Assembly (NCBI RefSeq): GCF_000735695.2
Contig: NZ_JASZ02000009.1
Coordinates: 1-64,000, forward strand
Length of the DNA stretch: 64,000 nucleotides
DNA from: Kaistella haifensis DSM 19056
GTDB lineage: Bacteria; Bacteroidota; Bacteroidia; Flavobacteriales; Weeksellaceae
Direction of reading: 5' to 3'
Of the stretch, positions 23,492 to 32,197 are shown in pieces. The position numbers were made by a program, and so were the translations under genes. The notes beneath the pieces were generated by a model. That model was not told the origin of the DNA and made no database searches. It was given only the letters and a program-made list of their open reading frames with translations. The first letter of the stretch is position 1, and every line of letters begins with the position of its first letter.

Positions 23492-24561
23492 CGGAGAAAT
23501 TCCAATATTTTCCAGCCGAAAGCGTCTATTTTTTTCAATCCTTCAGCGATAATTACTGCCAACAAAATATTGATGAGGTAAATGATGATCATTAAAATCC
23601 ACCATTGCATTTTGTCCTTTAAACCAACTACTATAAAATAAACCAGCGACGAGCTGATTCCCTGTGCAAAGTAAAAAAATATCGCATTTTTTCCGATGTA
23701 CGTTATGAAACTTTCCTTACTGATTTTCAATCGGTTGTATAAAACAAAAAGTGTAACCAAAGAAAAACTGGACCAGAAAATGTATAATAATTTCGGTGGA
23801 AATTTAGCTTTATTCATCTTCATGAAAAGTTCTTTGCCCGAATTCCAGAAGAGTAAAATGAAAATTAGAATTAAAATTCCGTATAAAATAGGAATCCATT
23901 TGGTGGGAATTTTCTTTCCTTTAAATCGATTGGCCAATAAAAATAGTCCTAAATAAAATGCAACATAACCAACTTGTCCTGTTGGATAATATTGTGGTAA
24001 AAGATTGAAAATCAAAGTTAAACCAAAACACAAACCGATAAACCAATTGAGGTGCTTCGGGAAGAATCTAAGAATCAGCACTCCGAAAACGGTAAGGATA
24101 AAATAGACTTTCAAATACCAAAAACTTCCCATCACGACTGGAAAAGTGTCTGCGTTGGTGTACTGATGCAGATACCAATTACCGAGATTTTGCCATTGCG
24201 GAACATCGGAAATGTTTTGTGGTACGTACTTTGTCCCGAAAGTAGAGTAGAATTCCTTCATCCATTCTAAACCAAAAATATTCAGCCCGAAAACTTTAAA
24301 AAAATAGTCGAGGAAGAAGAGGAAAGTCACAAAAATCATGTAAGTAATCTGCAACTTCAGCAAACGATAAAGGGTTTTCTCTACATTTCCGCCCGAGGTT
24401 AATCCGCTTAATGCGTAAAATAAAGGCACATCAATCAATAGAGACAGAACCCGCATTTCGGTAGGAACATAAAACTGTCCGGACCAGAAAACGGTGTGAA
24501 TAAAAATAATCGATAAGGTGGCAAAACCTTTGGCAAAATCAATGTATAAATCTCTTTTCAT
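23467..24561 (-). CDS. Acyltransferase family 3 membrane protein
   Basis: 364 residues and about ten membrane helices. The N terminus RDLYIDFAKGFATLSIIFIHT contains the D-x-x-x-G...H signature of the Acyl_transf_3 (OafA/NodX) family, which acylates sugars or lipids at the cytoplasmic membrane. The substrate is unknown and no polysaccharide genes are adjacent. A -7 box lies at 24576-24583. The C-terminal codons overlap the terminator of the convergent small gene. Confidence 0.85.
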   Translation of the reverse strand: MKRDLYIDFAKGFATLSIIFIHTVFWSGQFYVPTEMRVLSLLIDVPLFYALSGLTSGGNVEKTLYRLLKLQITYMIFVTFLFFLDYFFKVFGLNIFGLEWMKEFYSTFGTKYVPQNISDVPQWQNLGNWYLHQYTNADTFPVVMGSFWYLKVYFILTVFGVLILRFFPKHLNWFIGLCFGLTLIFNLLPQYYPTGQVGYVAFYLGLFLLANRFKGKKIPTKWIPILYGILILIFILLFWNSGKELFMKMNKAKFPPKLLYIFWSSFSLVTLFVLYNRLKISKESFITYIGKNAIFFYFAQGISSSLVYFIVVGLKDKMQWWILMIIIYLINILLAVIIAEGLKKIDAFGWKILEFLRKKTASTN

Positions 24562-24575
24562 AATGGTAATAAAAT

Positions 24576-24583
24576 CAAATTTA
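24576..24583 (-). promoter_or_regulatory. -7 box of the acyltransferase gene
   Basis: Minus strand TAAATTTG (exact) 14 bases before the ATG at 24561. Confidence 0.5.
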
Positions 24584-24696
24584 ATTAAAAATCTTATCTA
24601 AAAATGTTTTTCATTAAGAATAAAAGAAGTTTTTCGATTACGAATTTCATCCTCAGTAACTTATAGGTAAAAATCTATTAAAAAGTTTTATAATGA

Positions 24697-24729
24697 TTGT
24701 GGATAACTCAAAAATAATTATTACTTTTG
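24697..24729 (+). promoter_or_regulatory. rplU-rpmA promoter
   Basis: TTG at 24697-24699, a 22-base spacer and an exact -7 box TACTTTTG at 24722-24729, followed by CACC. The ATG is 32 bases downstream of the box. Confidence 0.6.
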
Positions 24730-24761
24730 CACCTCGAATTAACTAACAAAATTTATAAACA

Positions 24762-25187
24762 ATGTTTGCAATTGTAGAAATAGCAGGGCTTCAATACAAA
24801 GTTGAGCAAGACCAGAAGTTGTTTGTGCACCGTCTGAAAGGAGATAAAGGAGCGAAAATATCTTTCGACAAAGTTCTTCTTACTGTAAACGGTACTACAA
24901 CAATCGGCGCCCCGGCTGTAAGCGGTATCACTGTTGATGCTGAAATCTTAGACCACGTAAAGGCTGATAAAGTAATCATCTTCAAAAAGAAAAGAAGAAA
25001 AGGTTACGAAAAGAAAAACGGTCACAGACAATCTTTAACTCAAATTCAAATTACTGGAATTACCGGTTTTGATGGTGGTAAAAAGGAGAAAAAAGCTGAG
25101 CCAAAAGCAAAAAAAGAAGTAGCAGCTACTGAAGAGAAGCCTGCTAAGAAAACAACCAAAATAGCAGACAGCGAAACTGCTGAATAA
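24762..25187 (+). CDS. rplU: Ribosomal protein L21
   Basis: 141 residues. The first 103 or so are the canonical L21 fold (MFAIVEIAGLQYKVEQDQKL, HVKADKVIIFKKKRRKGYEK, GHRQSLTQIQITGI). A Lys/Glu/Ala-rich tail of about 38 residues (KKEKKAEPKAKKEV and on) is added, as in many Bacteroidota L21 proteins. It pairs with rpmA 27 bases downstream. It binds 23S rRNA in the large subunit. Confidence 0.97.
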   Translation: MFAIVEIAGLQYKVEQDQKLFVHRLKGDKGAKISFDKVLLTVNGTTTIGAPAVSGITVDAEILDHVKADKVIIFKKKRRKGYEKKNGHRQSLTQIQITGITGFDGGKKEKKAEPKAKKEVAATEEKPAKKTTKIADSETAE

Positions 25188-25213
25188 TTTTAACCCAAAA
25201 ACCTTAAAATAAA

Positions 25214-25471
25214 ATGGCACACAAAAAAGGAGTTGGTAGCTCCAAGAACGGTAGAGAATCTCACTCTAAAAGATTGGGTGTAAAGATTTTCGGTGGACAG
25301 GAAGCGATTGCTGGCAACATCATCGTGAGACAAAGAGGTACACAACACCACCCAGGTGAAAATGTGGGAATGGGTAAGGACCACACGCTTCACGCATTAG
25401 TTGACGGAAAAGTAGTTTTCAGAAAGAAACAAAACAACAGATCTTTCGTATCTATTGAACCAAACGCATAA
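25214..25471 (+). CDS. rpmA: Ribosomal protein L27
   Basis: 85 residues, canonical ([40 protein letters not shown]). The N terminus starts directly with MAHKKG, with no Staphylococcus-type cleavable extension. L27 reaches the peptidyl-transferase centre. Second gene of the rplU operon, followed by a terminator. Confidence 0.97.
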   Translation: MAHKKGVGSSKNGRESHSKRLGVKIFGGQEAIAGNIIVRQRGTQHHPGENVGMGKDHTLHALVDGKVVFRKKQNNRSFVSIEPNA

Positions 25472-25502
25472 TTATTGCGAACCGATTAGTCGGAAATAAT
25501 AC

Positions 25503-25533
25503 AAATCCCCTTTCGAAAGATTGGGGATTTTTT
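25503..25533 (+). terminator. Terminator of rplU-rpmA
   Basis: AAATCCCC (25503-25510) pairs with GGGGATTT (25523-25530), followed by Ts. Confidence 0.85.
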
Positions 25534-25605
25534 ATGATTTGAAGTTCGCAGCTTTTTGGGCAGCAAAATTAATTTTAAATTCATCCATATTTCATATTCA
25601 AATCT

Positions 25606-25613
25606 TACTTTTG
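25606..25613 (+). promoter_or_regulatory. -7 box that fixes the start of the LpxH-like gene
   Basis: TACTTTTG (exact TAnnTTTG) followed by GAA. It lies 12 bases before the ATG at 25625 and inside the extra in-frame extension that starts at 25556, so the longer reading is unlikely. Confidence 0.6.
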
Positions 25614-25624
25614 GAAAAACAGAT

Positions 25625-26470
25625 ATGGCAAAGAGAGAAGTTGAAATCGTAGTTCTTTCCGACATTCATTTGGCTACATACGGTTGCCACGCTACAGAAT
25701 TGGTCGCTTACCTGAAAAGCATTAACCCAAAATTATTGATTTTAAATGGCGACATCATTGACGGATGGGCTTTTTCTAAGAAATATTTCCCCAATTCGCA
25801 CATGGCGGTTCTGAGTGAGTTTTTTAAGATGATGAAAAGCGGAACCCAAATCATCTACATCACCGGAAACCATGATGAATTCTTACGAAAATACAGTGAT
25901 TTGAAAATGGGAAATCTCTTTCTCACCGACAAGTATTTGCTGGAAATCAACGGTAAAAAACATTGGTTTTTTCATGGTGATATTTTTGATCATACAACCA
26001 AAGGAGGCGCAAAAATCATTGCGAAAATCGGCGGAATTGGCTACGATTGGTTGATTTTACTCAACAGAGCCATTAATTTTATCCTCGAAAGTTTCGGAAG
26101 AAAAAAAGTTTCGCTTTCTAAAAGAATTAAAAATTCAGTGAAAAATGCAGTAAAGTTCATTGGCGATTTCGAAGAAAAAGCAATCGAGCTTGCCATCGAA
26201 AACCATTATGATTACGTGATTTGCGGCCATATCCATCAACCAGCAGACCGGAAAGTAACCCAGGAAAATGGATCGGTTCACTACCTGAATTCCGGTGATT
26301 GGATCGAAAATTTATCCTACCTGGAATACAACAATGGTGAATGGAAACTTCTGTTTTTTGATGAAAATAAATTTGAAAAACCTGAAATTGAAGACAACGA
26401 TATTTCCGTAAACGTCGAGGAATTGGTACATCCCAATGTTTTCGCAGCGTTTGTAGGAAATAAATTTTAA
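25625..26470 (+). CDS. LpxH-like UDP-2,3-diacylglucosamine diphosphatase (metallophosphoesterase)
   Basis: 281 residues. The calcineurin-type di-metal site is complete: LSDIHLA, LNGDIID, YITGNHDEF, FFHGDIFD and VICGHIHQPAD. The length and spacing match the UDP-2,3-diacylglucosamine pyrophosphatase group that makes lipid X in lipid A synthesis. ATG 25625 is preferred over 25556 because a -7 box lies between them and the family begins just before the first metal motif. The 3' end meets the convergent thiL stop after one base. A different phosphoesterase substrate cannot be excluded. Confidence 0.82.
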   Translation: MAKREVEIVVLSDIHLATYGCHATELVAYLKSINPKLLILNGDIIDGWAFSKKYFPNSHMAVLSEFFKMMKSGTQIIYITGNHDEFLRKYSDLKMGNLFLTDKYLLEINGKKHWFFHGDIFDHTTKGGAKIIAKIGGIGYDWLILLNRAINFILESFGRKKVSLSKRIKNSVKNAVKFIGDFEEKAIELAIENHYDYVICGHIHQPADRKVTQENGSVHYLNSGDWIENLSYLEYNNGEWKLLFFDENKFEKPEIEDNDISVNVEELVHPNVFAAFVGNKF

Positions 26471-26471
26471 T

Positions 26472-27524
26472 TTATTTTTTCAAAAAAGCATCCCAACCTT
26501 GCGCGTTCAGTGCGATAAGCTCATTACTTCCTCTTGCTACCAAATAATTTCCGTGTTCTAATTCCACAGCATGACCGATAATGCTGAAATCCGGATGATT
26601 TCTGATTTTCTCGAAATCTTCAGGAGAGATTGTGAAGAGCAATTCAAAATCTTCACCTCCATTCATCGCACACATCGCAGGGTTCAAATTCAGTTCATCT
26701 GCCGTAGAAATAGTTAAAGAATCCATCGGAATTTTCTCTTCATATAATCTGAATCCTACTTTGCTTTGATCTGATAAGTGAAGAATTTCAGAAGATAATC
26801 CGTCCGAAATATCAATCATAGACGTTGGTTTTACACCGAGCTCATTTAAAGTCTTTTTGATGTCGGTTCTGGCTTCTGGTTTCAATTGTCTTTCGAGAAT
26901 ATAATCATAACCTTCCATTTCAGGTTGCATATCTGGATTCGCGAGGTAAACGGCATGTTCTCTTTCCAAAATTTGCAAACCAAGATACGCACCTCCTAAA
27001 TCACCAGTTACCACCAATAAATCATTGGGTTTTGCGCCACTTCTTTTCACGATATTTTCAGAATCTTCCATCCCAATTGCGGTGATGCTCATCACCAAAC
27101 CAGAATTAGAACTCGTCGTGTCACCACCTACTAAATCAACTTTATAATGCTTGCAAGCTAACGCAATTCCGGCATATATTTCTTCCAAAGCTTCCACTGG
27201 AAAACGATTAGAAACAGCAAGGGAAACTAAGATTTGTGTTGGAATAGCATTCATTGCTGCGATGTCGCTAATGTTTACCACAACTGCTTTGTAACCAAGA
27301 TGTTTAAGAGGAACGTAGCCCAAATTAAAGTGAACCCCTTCTGCCAAAATATCCGTCGAAACAACTATTTTTTTGTTCTCAGGATCGATTACCGCAGCGT
27401 CATCACCAATAGAAATTTCTGTGGAAGTATTCTTGAAACTAAAATTTTCGGTTAAATGTTTTATGAGTCCAAATTCACCATAAGTTGAAATGGGCGTAAG
27501 TTGCGGATTTTTATCTTCGAGCAT
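26472..27524 (-). CDS. thiL: Thiamine-monophosphate kinase
   Basis: 350 residues. It phosphorylates thiamine monophosphate to the active diphosphate, the cofactor used for example by MenD at 7.8-9.4 kb. Motifs are IGDDAAVID, VNISDIAAMNA, LVGGDTTSS, VTGDLGGAYLG, and MIDISDGLSSEILHL, the PurM/ThiL-type ATP and metal site. It lies 41 bases after the thioesterase gene and probably shares its promoter. No TPP riboswitch is visible. Confidence 0.93.
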   Translation of the reverse strand: MLEDKNPQLTPISTYGEFGLIKHLTENFSFKNTSTEISIGDDAAVIDPENKKIVVSTDILAEGVHFNLGYVPLKHLGYKAVVVNISDIAAMNAIPTQILVSLAVSNRFPVEALEEIYAGIALACKHYKVDLVGGDTTSSNSGLVMSITAIGMEDSENIVKRSGAKPNDLLVVTGDLGGAYLGLQILEREHAVYLANPDMQPEMEGYDYILERQLKPEARTDIKKTLNELGVKPTSMIDISDGLSSEILHLSDQSKVGFRLYEEKIPMDSLTISTADELNLNPAMCAMNGGEDFELLFTISPEDFEKIRNHPDFSIIGHAVELEHGNYLVARGSNELIALNAQGWDAFLKK

Positions 27525-27565
27525 TATTTAAAGTTTTTGTGAGTTAAGAAATTAGAAAAATATAA

Positions 27566-28093
27566 CTAATCTTCTTTTTGTTTTCTCCAAGTAAAAGTGT
27601 CTCTTTTATGAAAAGCTTCTACATTTTCTGGGCGGAAAGGAAGATCTTTAAGATCTTGTTTGGTTAATATTTTCGTGTTCTCAGAGCTGAATTCCTTCAT
27701 TACTTCCAAAATATCATCGGGCGGAGTGGTTGTTTTTCGCAACATCATATCGATCCAAACACCGGTTGCTTCTGAAGTTGCACAGTGAGTTCCGTCGGGT
27801 AAATAGAATTTATGTAAAAACCGATAAATACTGGCATCTTCCGACATTCCAGCGATTTCTGCACTTACATAAACCGTTTGATCAGCATATATTTCTTTGA
27901 AAAAGGAATATCTTTCATGTAAAATTACAGGGCCGATTCCCCATCTGCTCAGTTCTTTAAGTCCCATTTTATGAGTGTTCATAAAAGCCATTCTGGTTTG
28001 CGCACAATATTGCACATAAGAGGAATTTGCAAGATGTTTATTGGCGTCGATATCGCTCCATCTTACATCAAATTTATAATGGTATAAAGACAT
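27566..28093 (-). CDS. Acyl-CoA thioesterase, 4HBT/FadM-like hot-dog protein
   Basis: 175 residues. The catalytic stretch WSDIDANKHLANSSYVQYC matches the D-x-D-x-x-x-H-x-N-N block of YbgC/FadM-type thioesterases. The second block (GMSEDASIYRFLHKFY, GTHCATSEATGVWID) forms the hot-dog strands. Substrate unknown; cytosolic. It is first in a likely two-gene unit with thiL, with a -7 box at 28114-28121. Confidence 0.85.
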   Translation of the reverse strand: MSLYHYKFDVRWSDIDANKHLANSSYVQYCAQTRMAFMNTHKMGLKELSRWGIGPVILHERYSFFKEIYADQTVYVSAEIAGMSEDASIYRFLHKFYLPDGTHCATSEATGVWIDMMLRKTTTPPDDILEVMKEFSSENTKILTKQDLKDLPFRPENVEAFHKRDTFTWRKQKED

Positions 28094-28113
28094 TTGGTGT
28101 TATTTTTAGTTTA

Positions 28114-28121
28114 CAAAACTA
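28114..28121 (-). promoter_or_regulatory. -7 box of the thioesterase-thiL unit
   Basis: Minus strand TAGTTTTG (exact TAnnTTTG) 20 bases before the ATG at 28093. Confidence 0.5.
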
Positions 28122-28148
28122 CGCATTAATCATGGGGTAGAAAAATCG

Positions 28149-28156
28149 TATTTTTG
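28149..28156 (+). promoter_or_regulatory. -7 box of the HI0933-type flavoprotein gene
   Basis: TATTTTTG (exact), giving a leader of about 70 bases before the GTG at 28232. It is divergent from the thioesterase promoter. Confidence 0.5.
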
Positions 28157-28231
28157 CAAAATTCTATGCTACACTTTATTTTATACTTAAATTAAATCAG
28201 TGAAATCGTATAGCTTTAAAAATTCCAACTT

Positions 28232-29437
28232 GTGAAGAAACAAATCATCATCATCGGAGGCGGAGCGGCCGGTTTTTTTTGCGCTGCAAACCTCGACGAA
28301 AGTAAATATTATGTCACCATCCTCGAACAAAATTCCGAAGTTTTGCAGAAAGTGAAAATTTCCGGTGGTGGGAGATGCAACGTCTCTCATGCTTGTTTCG
28401 ATCCAAGAGATTTGGTAGGATTTTATCCGCGGGGAAACAAGGAACTTCTAAGTGTTTTTCACCAATTTCAGCCGGGAGATACTATGGATTGGTTCGATCA
28501 GCGAAATGTTTCCTTAAAAATTGAGGACGATAACCGTATTTTTCCTGAAAGTAATTCTTCACAAACCATCATCAATTGTTTGATGAATGAAGTGAACCAG
28601 AAAAATTTCACCATCAAAACGAAATCCGTTGTTACAGAAATTGTAAAAAATGCCGAAGATTTTCTTGTCAAAACTAATTCTGGAGATTATACTGCAGATT
28701 TTGTGATTTATTGCACCGGAAGTTCGCCAAAATCCTTGAAAATTTTACAGAATCTTGGTCATCAAATTGTAGAGCCGGTTCCTTCGCTCTTTACTTTTAA
28801 TATTAAGAATGAGACCCTGAAAGATTTGATGGGAACCAGTTTCCCCAATGCAGAAGTGGCAATTCCTGAATTGAAAACAGATGAGTCCGGACCAATGTTG
28901 ATTACGCATTGGGGACTTTCTGGACCGGCGATTTTGAAAACTTCAGCTTGGAAAGCTCGCGAATTGGCAGCATTAAAATATCAGTTCGATATTCTTGTGA
29001 ACTTTATCGGAATTGATATGGAGGAAGCAAGAGAAATGTTCATGAAATTTCGCCAAGAAAATCCAAAAAAATCTATTGGAACCGCGAAAATATTTGAAAT
29101 TACTACCAGATTTTGGCATCGAATTTTATGGATTTCAAAAATTGATTTAGATAAAAATATTTCCACAATTTCTTCCAAAGAACTCCAGGATATTTTGCAG
29201 AATCTTTGTAAAAATGTAATGAAAGTTACTGGAAAATCTACTTACAAAGACGAATTCGTCACAGCGGGCGGAGTCAATTTAAAGGAAATTAATTTTAAAA
29301 ATATGACCAGTAAAGTCATCGATCGATTTTATCTTGCTGGCGAAGTTCTAAATATTGACGCGGTTACAGGAGGGTTTAATTTTCAAGCATGTTGGAGTGA
29401 AGCTTGGTTAATCGCACAGGACTTGAATAAGCTTTAA
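28232..29437 (+). CDS. HI0933/YhiN-family flavoprotein
   Basis: 401 residues. The FAD-binding motif IIIGGGAAGFFCAANL opens the protein, followed by KISGGGRCNVSH, which is diagnostic for the HI0933 family. At the C terminus FVTAGGVNLKEINFKNMTSK and LAGEVLNIDAVTGGFNFQ close the FAD site. The reaction of this widespread family is not settled. The start is GTG at 28232; no ATG is placed close enough to keep the glycine motif at its usual position. Confidence 0.88.
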   Translation: MKKQIIIIGGGAAGFFCAANLDESKYYVTILEQNSEVLQKVKISGGGRCNVSHACFDPRDLVGFYPRGNKELLSVFHQFQPGDTMDWFDQRNVSLKIEDDNRIFPESNSSQTIINCLMNEVNQKNFTIKTKSVVTEIVKNAEDFLVKTNSGDYTADFVIYCTGSSPKSLKILQNLGHQIVEPVPSLFTFNIKNETLKDLMGTSFPNAEVAIPELKTDESGPMLITHWGLSGPAILKTSAWKARELAALKYQFDILVNFIGIDMEEAREMFMKFRQENPKKSIGTAKIFEITTRFWHRILWISKIDLDKNISTISSKELQDILQNLCKNVMKVTGKSTYKDEFVTAGGVNLKEINFKNMTSKVIDRFYLAGEVLNIDAVTGGFNFQACWSEAWLIAQDLNKL

Positions 29438-29475
29438 TTATTTTCGAGACCATGATTTTATAAGTTTTTATTTAT

Positions 29476-29483
29476 TAAATTTG
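29476..29483 (+). promoter_or_regulatory. -7 box of the small lipoprotein gene
   Basis: TAAATTTG (exact) 19 bases before the ATG at 29503. Confidence 0.5.
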
Positions 29484-29502
29484 AAAAAAATAAATAAATA
29501 TA

Positions 29503-29826
29503 ATGATAAAATTTGCACCTATATTCGCTATATTGATGATTTTCATACTGTTATCGTGCCAAGTAAGCGTGGTGAACCAACAGAAACCGATACAAAATAA
29601 TTCTTTGGAATTGTACGAAAAATATACTTTCCAGACGCAAGATGCGAAAGTCATCAAAATGAAAGTACTGAAGCAAGACAACGAAAATATTTACGGAAAA
29701 ACAAAAGCCGGAGAAGATGTTGTGCTAAGCAAAATTAACGTTCGAGAAGCGAAAAAAGTAGATATCGTAGCTTCGGTTGCTATTGGTTTAGCAGCACTTG
29801 CAGCGGTGATTTTCGTTCCAATTTAA
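29503..29826 (+). CDS. Small putative lipoprotein with C-terminal hydrophobic segment
   Basis: 107 residues. A lipoprotein signal ends in ILLSC (lipobox, Cys19). The middle is a short soluble domain (YTFQTQDAKVIKMKVLKQDN, GEDVVLSKINVREAKK) that could be a small beta-barrel of the bacterial SH3 kind. The last 20 residues (VASVAIGLAALAAVIFVPI) are a membrane helix. Lipid anchor plus C-terminal helix is an unusual combination. Monocistronic, with its own promoter and a bidirectional terminator. Family not recognised. Confidence 0.72.
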   Translation: MIKFAPIFAILMIFILLSCQVSVVNQQKPIQNNSLELYEKYTFQTQDAKVIKMKVLKQDNENIYGKTKAGEDVVLSKINVREAKKVDIVASVAIGLAALAAVIFVPI

Positions 29827-29850
29827 TTGGTAGATAGAAAGAAAATAAAA

Positions 29851-29884
29851 AAAGAATCAGTGGAAATGCTGATTCTTTTTTTTG
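29851..29884. terminator. Bidirectional terminator between the small lipoprotein gene and psd
   Basis: AAAGAATCAG (29851-29860) pairs perfectly with CTGATTCTTT (29869-29878), with A-run before and T-run after. Confidence 0.88.
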
Positions 29885-29903
29885 TGAAATATTTTCTAAA
29901 TTT

Positions 29904-30557
29904 TTAAGCTTGCATCTTTGCAATAACATCGATACCGCCTTTGGTTTTATCACCAATTTTGCATACGATCTCAGTGTCCAACGGTAAGAAAACATCCATT
30001 CGGGAACCGAATTTTATGAAACCAAATTCGTGCCCTGCTTTTGCCGCATCGCCTTCATTACAATAAAAAACGATTCTTCTTGCTACATAACCTGCGATTT
30101 GACGGAAAACAACTTTATGATTCGTTAAACTTTCAACTGCAACTGTAGTTCTTTCGTTTTCGGTAGAAGATTTTTCGTGCCAAGCAACCAAATATTTTCC
30201 CGGATGATATTTTTTGTAAATCACTTTTCCGGAAACCGGATAACGACAAATATGAACATTCAGCGGAGACATAAAAATAGAGATTTGGATGGCTTTTCCT
30301 TTGATGAATTCATCTTCTTTAACCTCTTTAATCATCACCACTTTACCGTCAACAGGGGCAATTACGTTTTCTTTATGAGCCAAAATATCTCTTTGCGGAA
30401 CACGGAAAAACCAAAATACCAATCCGTAAATTATTAATAATGGAATAATGATAAGGAGCGACCATTCCTTTAGAAAATAAACCGATAGGAATGTAAGTAA
30501 AGCGAACACAATACTTGCAACGATGATTGTTCCGGTGGATTCTTTATGGAGTTTCAT
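29904..30557 (-). CDS. psd: Phosphatidylserine decarboxylase, short form
   Basis: 217 residues. It makes phosphatidylethanolamine. Two N-terminal helices precede the catalytic region with APVDGKV, FMSPLNVHICRYPVSG and FGFIKFGSRMDVFLP. Self-cleavage at the Gly-Ser of FGSR gives the pyruvoyl group, the motif seen in the short PSD type (the long type has LGST). It follows cdsA by 6 bases, so two consecutive steps of phospholipid synthesis are co-transcribed; PssA is not here. Confidence 0.9.
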   Translation of the reverse strand: MKLHKESTGTIIVASIVFALLTFLSVYFLKEWSLLIIIPLLIIYGLVFWFFRVPQRDILAHKENVIAPVDGKVVMIKEVKEDEFIKGKAIQISIFMSPLNVHICRYPVSGKVIYKKYHPGKYLVAWHEKSSTENERTTVAVESLTNHKVVFRQIAGYVARRIVFYCNEGDAAKAGHEFGFIKFGSRMDVFLPLDTEIVCKIGDKTKGGIDVIAKMQA

Positions 30558-30563
30558 GAGTTT

Positions 30564-31442
30564 TTATATAAATTTTTCTAAAATAAAGTACAAATATACG
30601 GCAGGTGCGCAGATAATAAAACTATCTAGTCGATCTAAAATACCGCCATGACCAGGAATGATATTTCCTGAATCTTTCACACCGAATGTTCTCTTCAATT
30701 GGCTTTCCACAAGATCACCGAGTGGCGCAAAAACGGAAATTAAGAATCCTACTACGATCCAATTTCCACGCAAATCGGGGTGAAATCTTTCAACAAAAAA
30801 TGATAGAATCAACGTTAAAATCACTCCTCCTGCGAAACCTTCCCAAGTTTTTTTAGGAGAAATTTTTGGAGCCATTTTATGTTTTCCGAAAAGTTTTCCG
30901 GCAAAAAAAGCAAAACTATCGCTGCTCCAAATGAGAGCAAAAAGAAAGAAAACCTCTAATGTAAACGTGTCGTCATACGAGCTAAATTTTGGCAATCCAA
31001 GCGCAAAACCAAACGGTAATGAAAGATAAATCACTGTGAATATCAATTTTCCATTGTCGTAATACAATTCTTTCGGAAACTTGAAAAGTGTGATCACGGC
31101 AATTACAATCAGCGAAAGTGCAAGGATTTCTGAAAGATTGAAATTGAAATAAAATCCGTGTTGGAAAAATCTCTTTGAAAAGCGATAAAAAACCAGAACA
31201 ATAAGCGGGAAAACTAACCATTTTTCCCAACTTTTTGGGTTGAACTTCATCATTTTCACACATTCCCAAGCTCCTACAAACGCAAAGAAAGTCATTAAGC
31301 CGTAAAAAAGATTTTCTTGGCGAACAACGAGATCGGGAGAGATTTTGTTGATCAAATTAGCGCCGAGCGGAGTGGTGCATAAAATGACTAGAAAACCATA
31401 AATTGCACCTCCGAAAAGCCGTTGAACTAGATTTTTATCCAA
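30564..31442 (-). CDS. cdsA: Phosphatidate cytidylyltransferase
   Basis: 292 residues and about eight membrane helices. The C-terminal signature SQLKRTFGVKDSGNIIPGHG followed by GILDRLD is the CTP-transferase motif; SPKKTWEGFAGG precedes it. It converts phosphatidic acid plus CTP to CDP-diacylglycerol. The start appears to be TTG at 31442 (MDKNLVQRLFGG), since no nearby in-frame ATG fits. Directly upstream of psd. Confidence 0.92.
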   Translation of the reverse strand: MDKNLVQRLFGGAIYGFLVILCTTPLGANLINKISPDLVVRQENLFYGLMTFFAFVGAWECVKMMKFNPKSWEKWLVFPLIVLVFYRFSKRFFQHGFYFNFNLSEILALSLIVIAVITLFKFPKELYYDNGKLIFTVIYLSLPFGFALGLPKFSSYDDTFTLEVFFLFALIWSSDSFAFFAGKLFGKHKMAPKISPKKTWEGFAGGVILTLILSFFVERFHPDLRGNWIVVGFLISVFAPLGDLVESQLKRTFGVKDSGNIIPGHGGILDRLDSFIICAPAVYLYFILEKFI

Positions 31443-31499
31443 AATTTATTGATTAAGCGTGTTAGGTTTTCCCGGGAATTCTTTATACTGAAGGAAAAA

Positions 31500-32081
31500 T
31501 TAATCTTCGAGCAAAAGTAAGAAAAGTTTCGTATTGTCTTTGTTCGGAGTATCTAATTTTGAATTGCTACCGCTGATTGAGGTTAGGTTACGAATATTTC
31601 CGTTGCGTTTGATTTTGCTCATCGCATCGTTCAAATTGGTCACGATTTGCGAAACATTCGCCATAATGATGATCTTTTGCGGAAGTCGCGAAGAATGATA
31701 GTGCAGAATATTGTTGTGCGACAGCATGATTCTGCCGTCGTAGGCAATTAGGTATTCACAGGTAATTAATGCAGCGTCGTTGAACAATTCCAGTTCTGTG
31801 GTATATGGAACTTTCACTACATCTAGGAAATTCTTTAAATCTTCATCCCAGCAAAATACGGATTTAATATCTTCGATTTTCAGAATGTGATTGAGGGTTT
31901 GCAACGCTTCGGCTTCATCAGCACAATAATTAAAAAAACCTCCGGAATGGGTAAATAATTGGGCAAATTTATAGTCGAGATCTGCATTTTTCAGCTGATC
32001 TCCAAGTTTGATCAAATCCGGATTTTCTTCTTCCTCAGGTTGATTTAATATTTTGCCAACAATTTTTTTAAAAAGACTCAA
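31500..32081 (-). CDS. LUD-domain protein
   Basis: 193 residues. After a basic N terminus (MSLFKKIVGKILNQ), the body matches the LUD (LutB/LutC, DUF162) fold, with VFCWDEDLKNFLDV, NDAALITCEYLIAYDGRIML and LPQKIIIMANVSQIV. LutC proteins belong to lactate utilisation complexes, but no lutA or lutB is nearby and the usual C-terminal end is shortened here. The start codon is TTG at 32081, and the -7 box at 32110-32117 supports it. Function in this setting is unknown. Confidence 0.78.
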   Translation of the reverse strand: MSLFKKIVGKILNQPEEEENPDLIKLGDQLKNADLDYKFAQLFTHSGGFFNYCADEAEALQTLNHILKIEDIKSVFCWDEDLKNFLDVVKVPYTTELELFNDAALITCEYLIAYDGRIMLSHNNILHYHSSRLPQKIIIMANVSQIVTNLNDAMSKIKRNGNIRNLTSISGSNSKLDTPNKDNTKLFLLLLED

Positions 32082-32109
32082 TTTCTATCGAATTATGCGA
32101 TTGATACTA

Positions 32110-32117
32110 CAAAAATA
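32110..32117 (-). promoter_or_regulatory. -7 box of the LUD-cdsA-psd unit
   Basis: Minus strand TATTTTTG (exact) 28 bases before the TTG start at 32081, and downstream of the ftsH terminator. Confidence 0.55.
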
Positions 32118-32142
32118 GAAAATATTTATTATAGGAGATAAA

Positions 32143-32192
32143 ATTATAAAAAAAAACCTGATAATTTGCAGGTTACCGCAATTATCAGGTTA
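32143..32192 (-). terminator. Terminator of rsfS-ftsH
   Basis: AACCTGATAATT (from 32155) pairs with AATTATCAGGTT (to 32191), with a further TGC/GCA inner stem. On the minus strand it is followed by nine Ts. Confidence 0.85.
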
Positions 32193-32197
32193 TTAAT

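Noticed and set aside
25556-25624. N-terminal extension of the LpxH-like protein
   Set aside because: An exact -7 box lies inside it, and the family starts just before the first metal motif.
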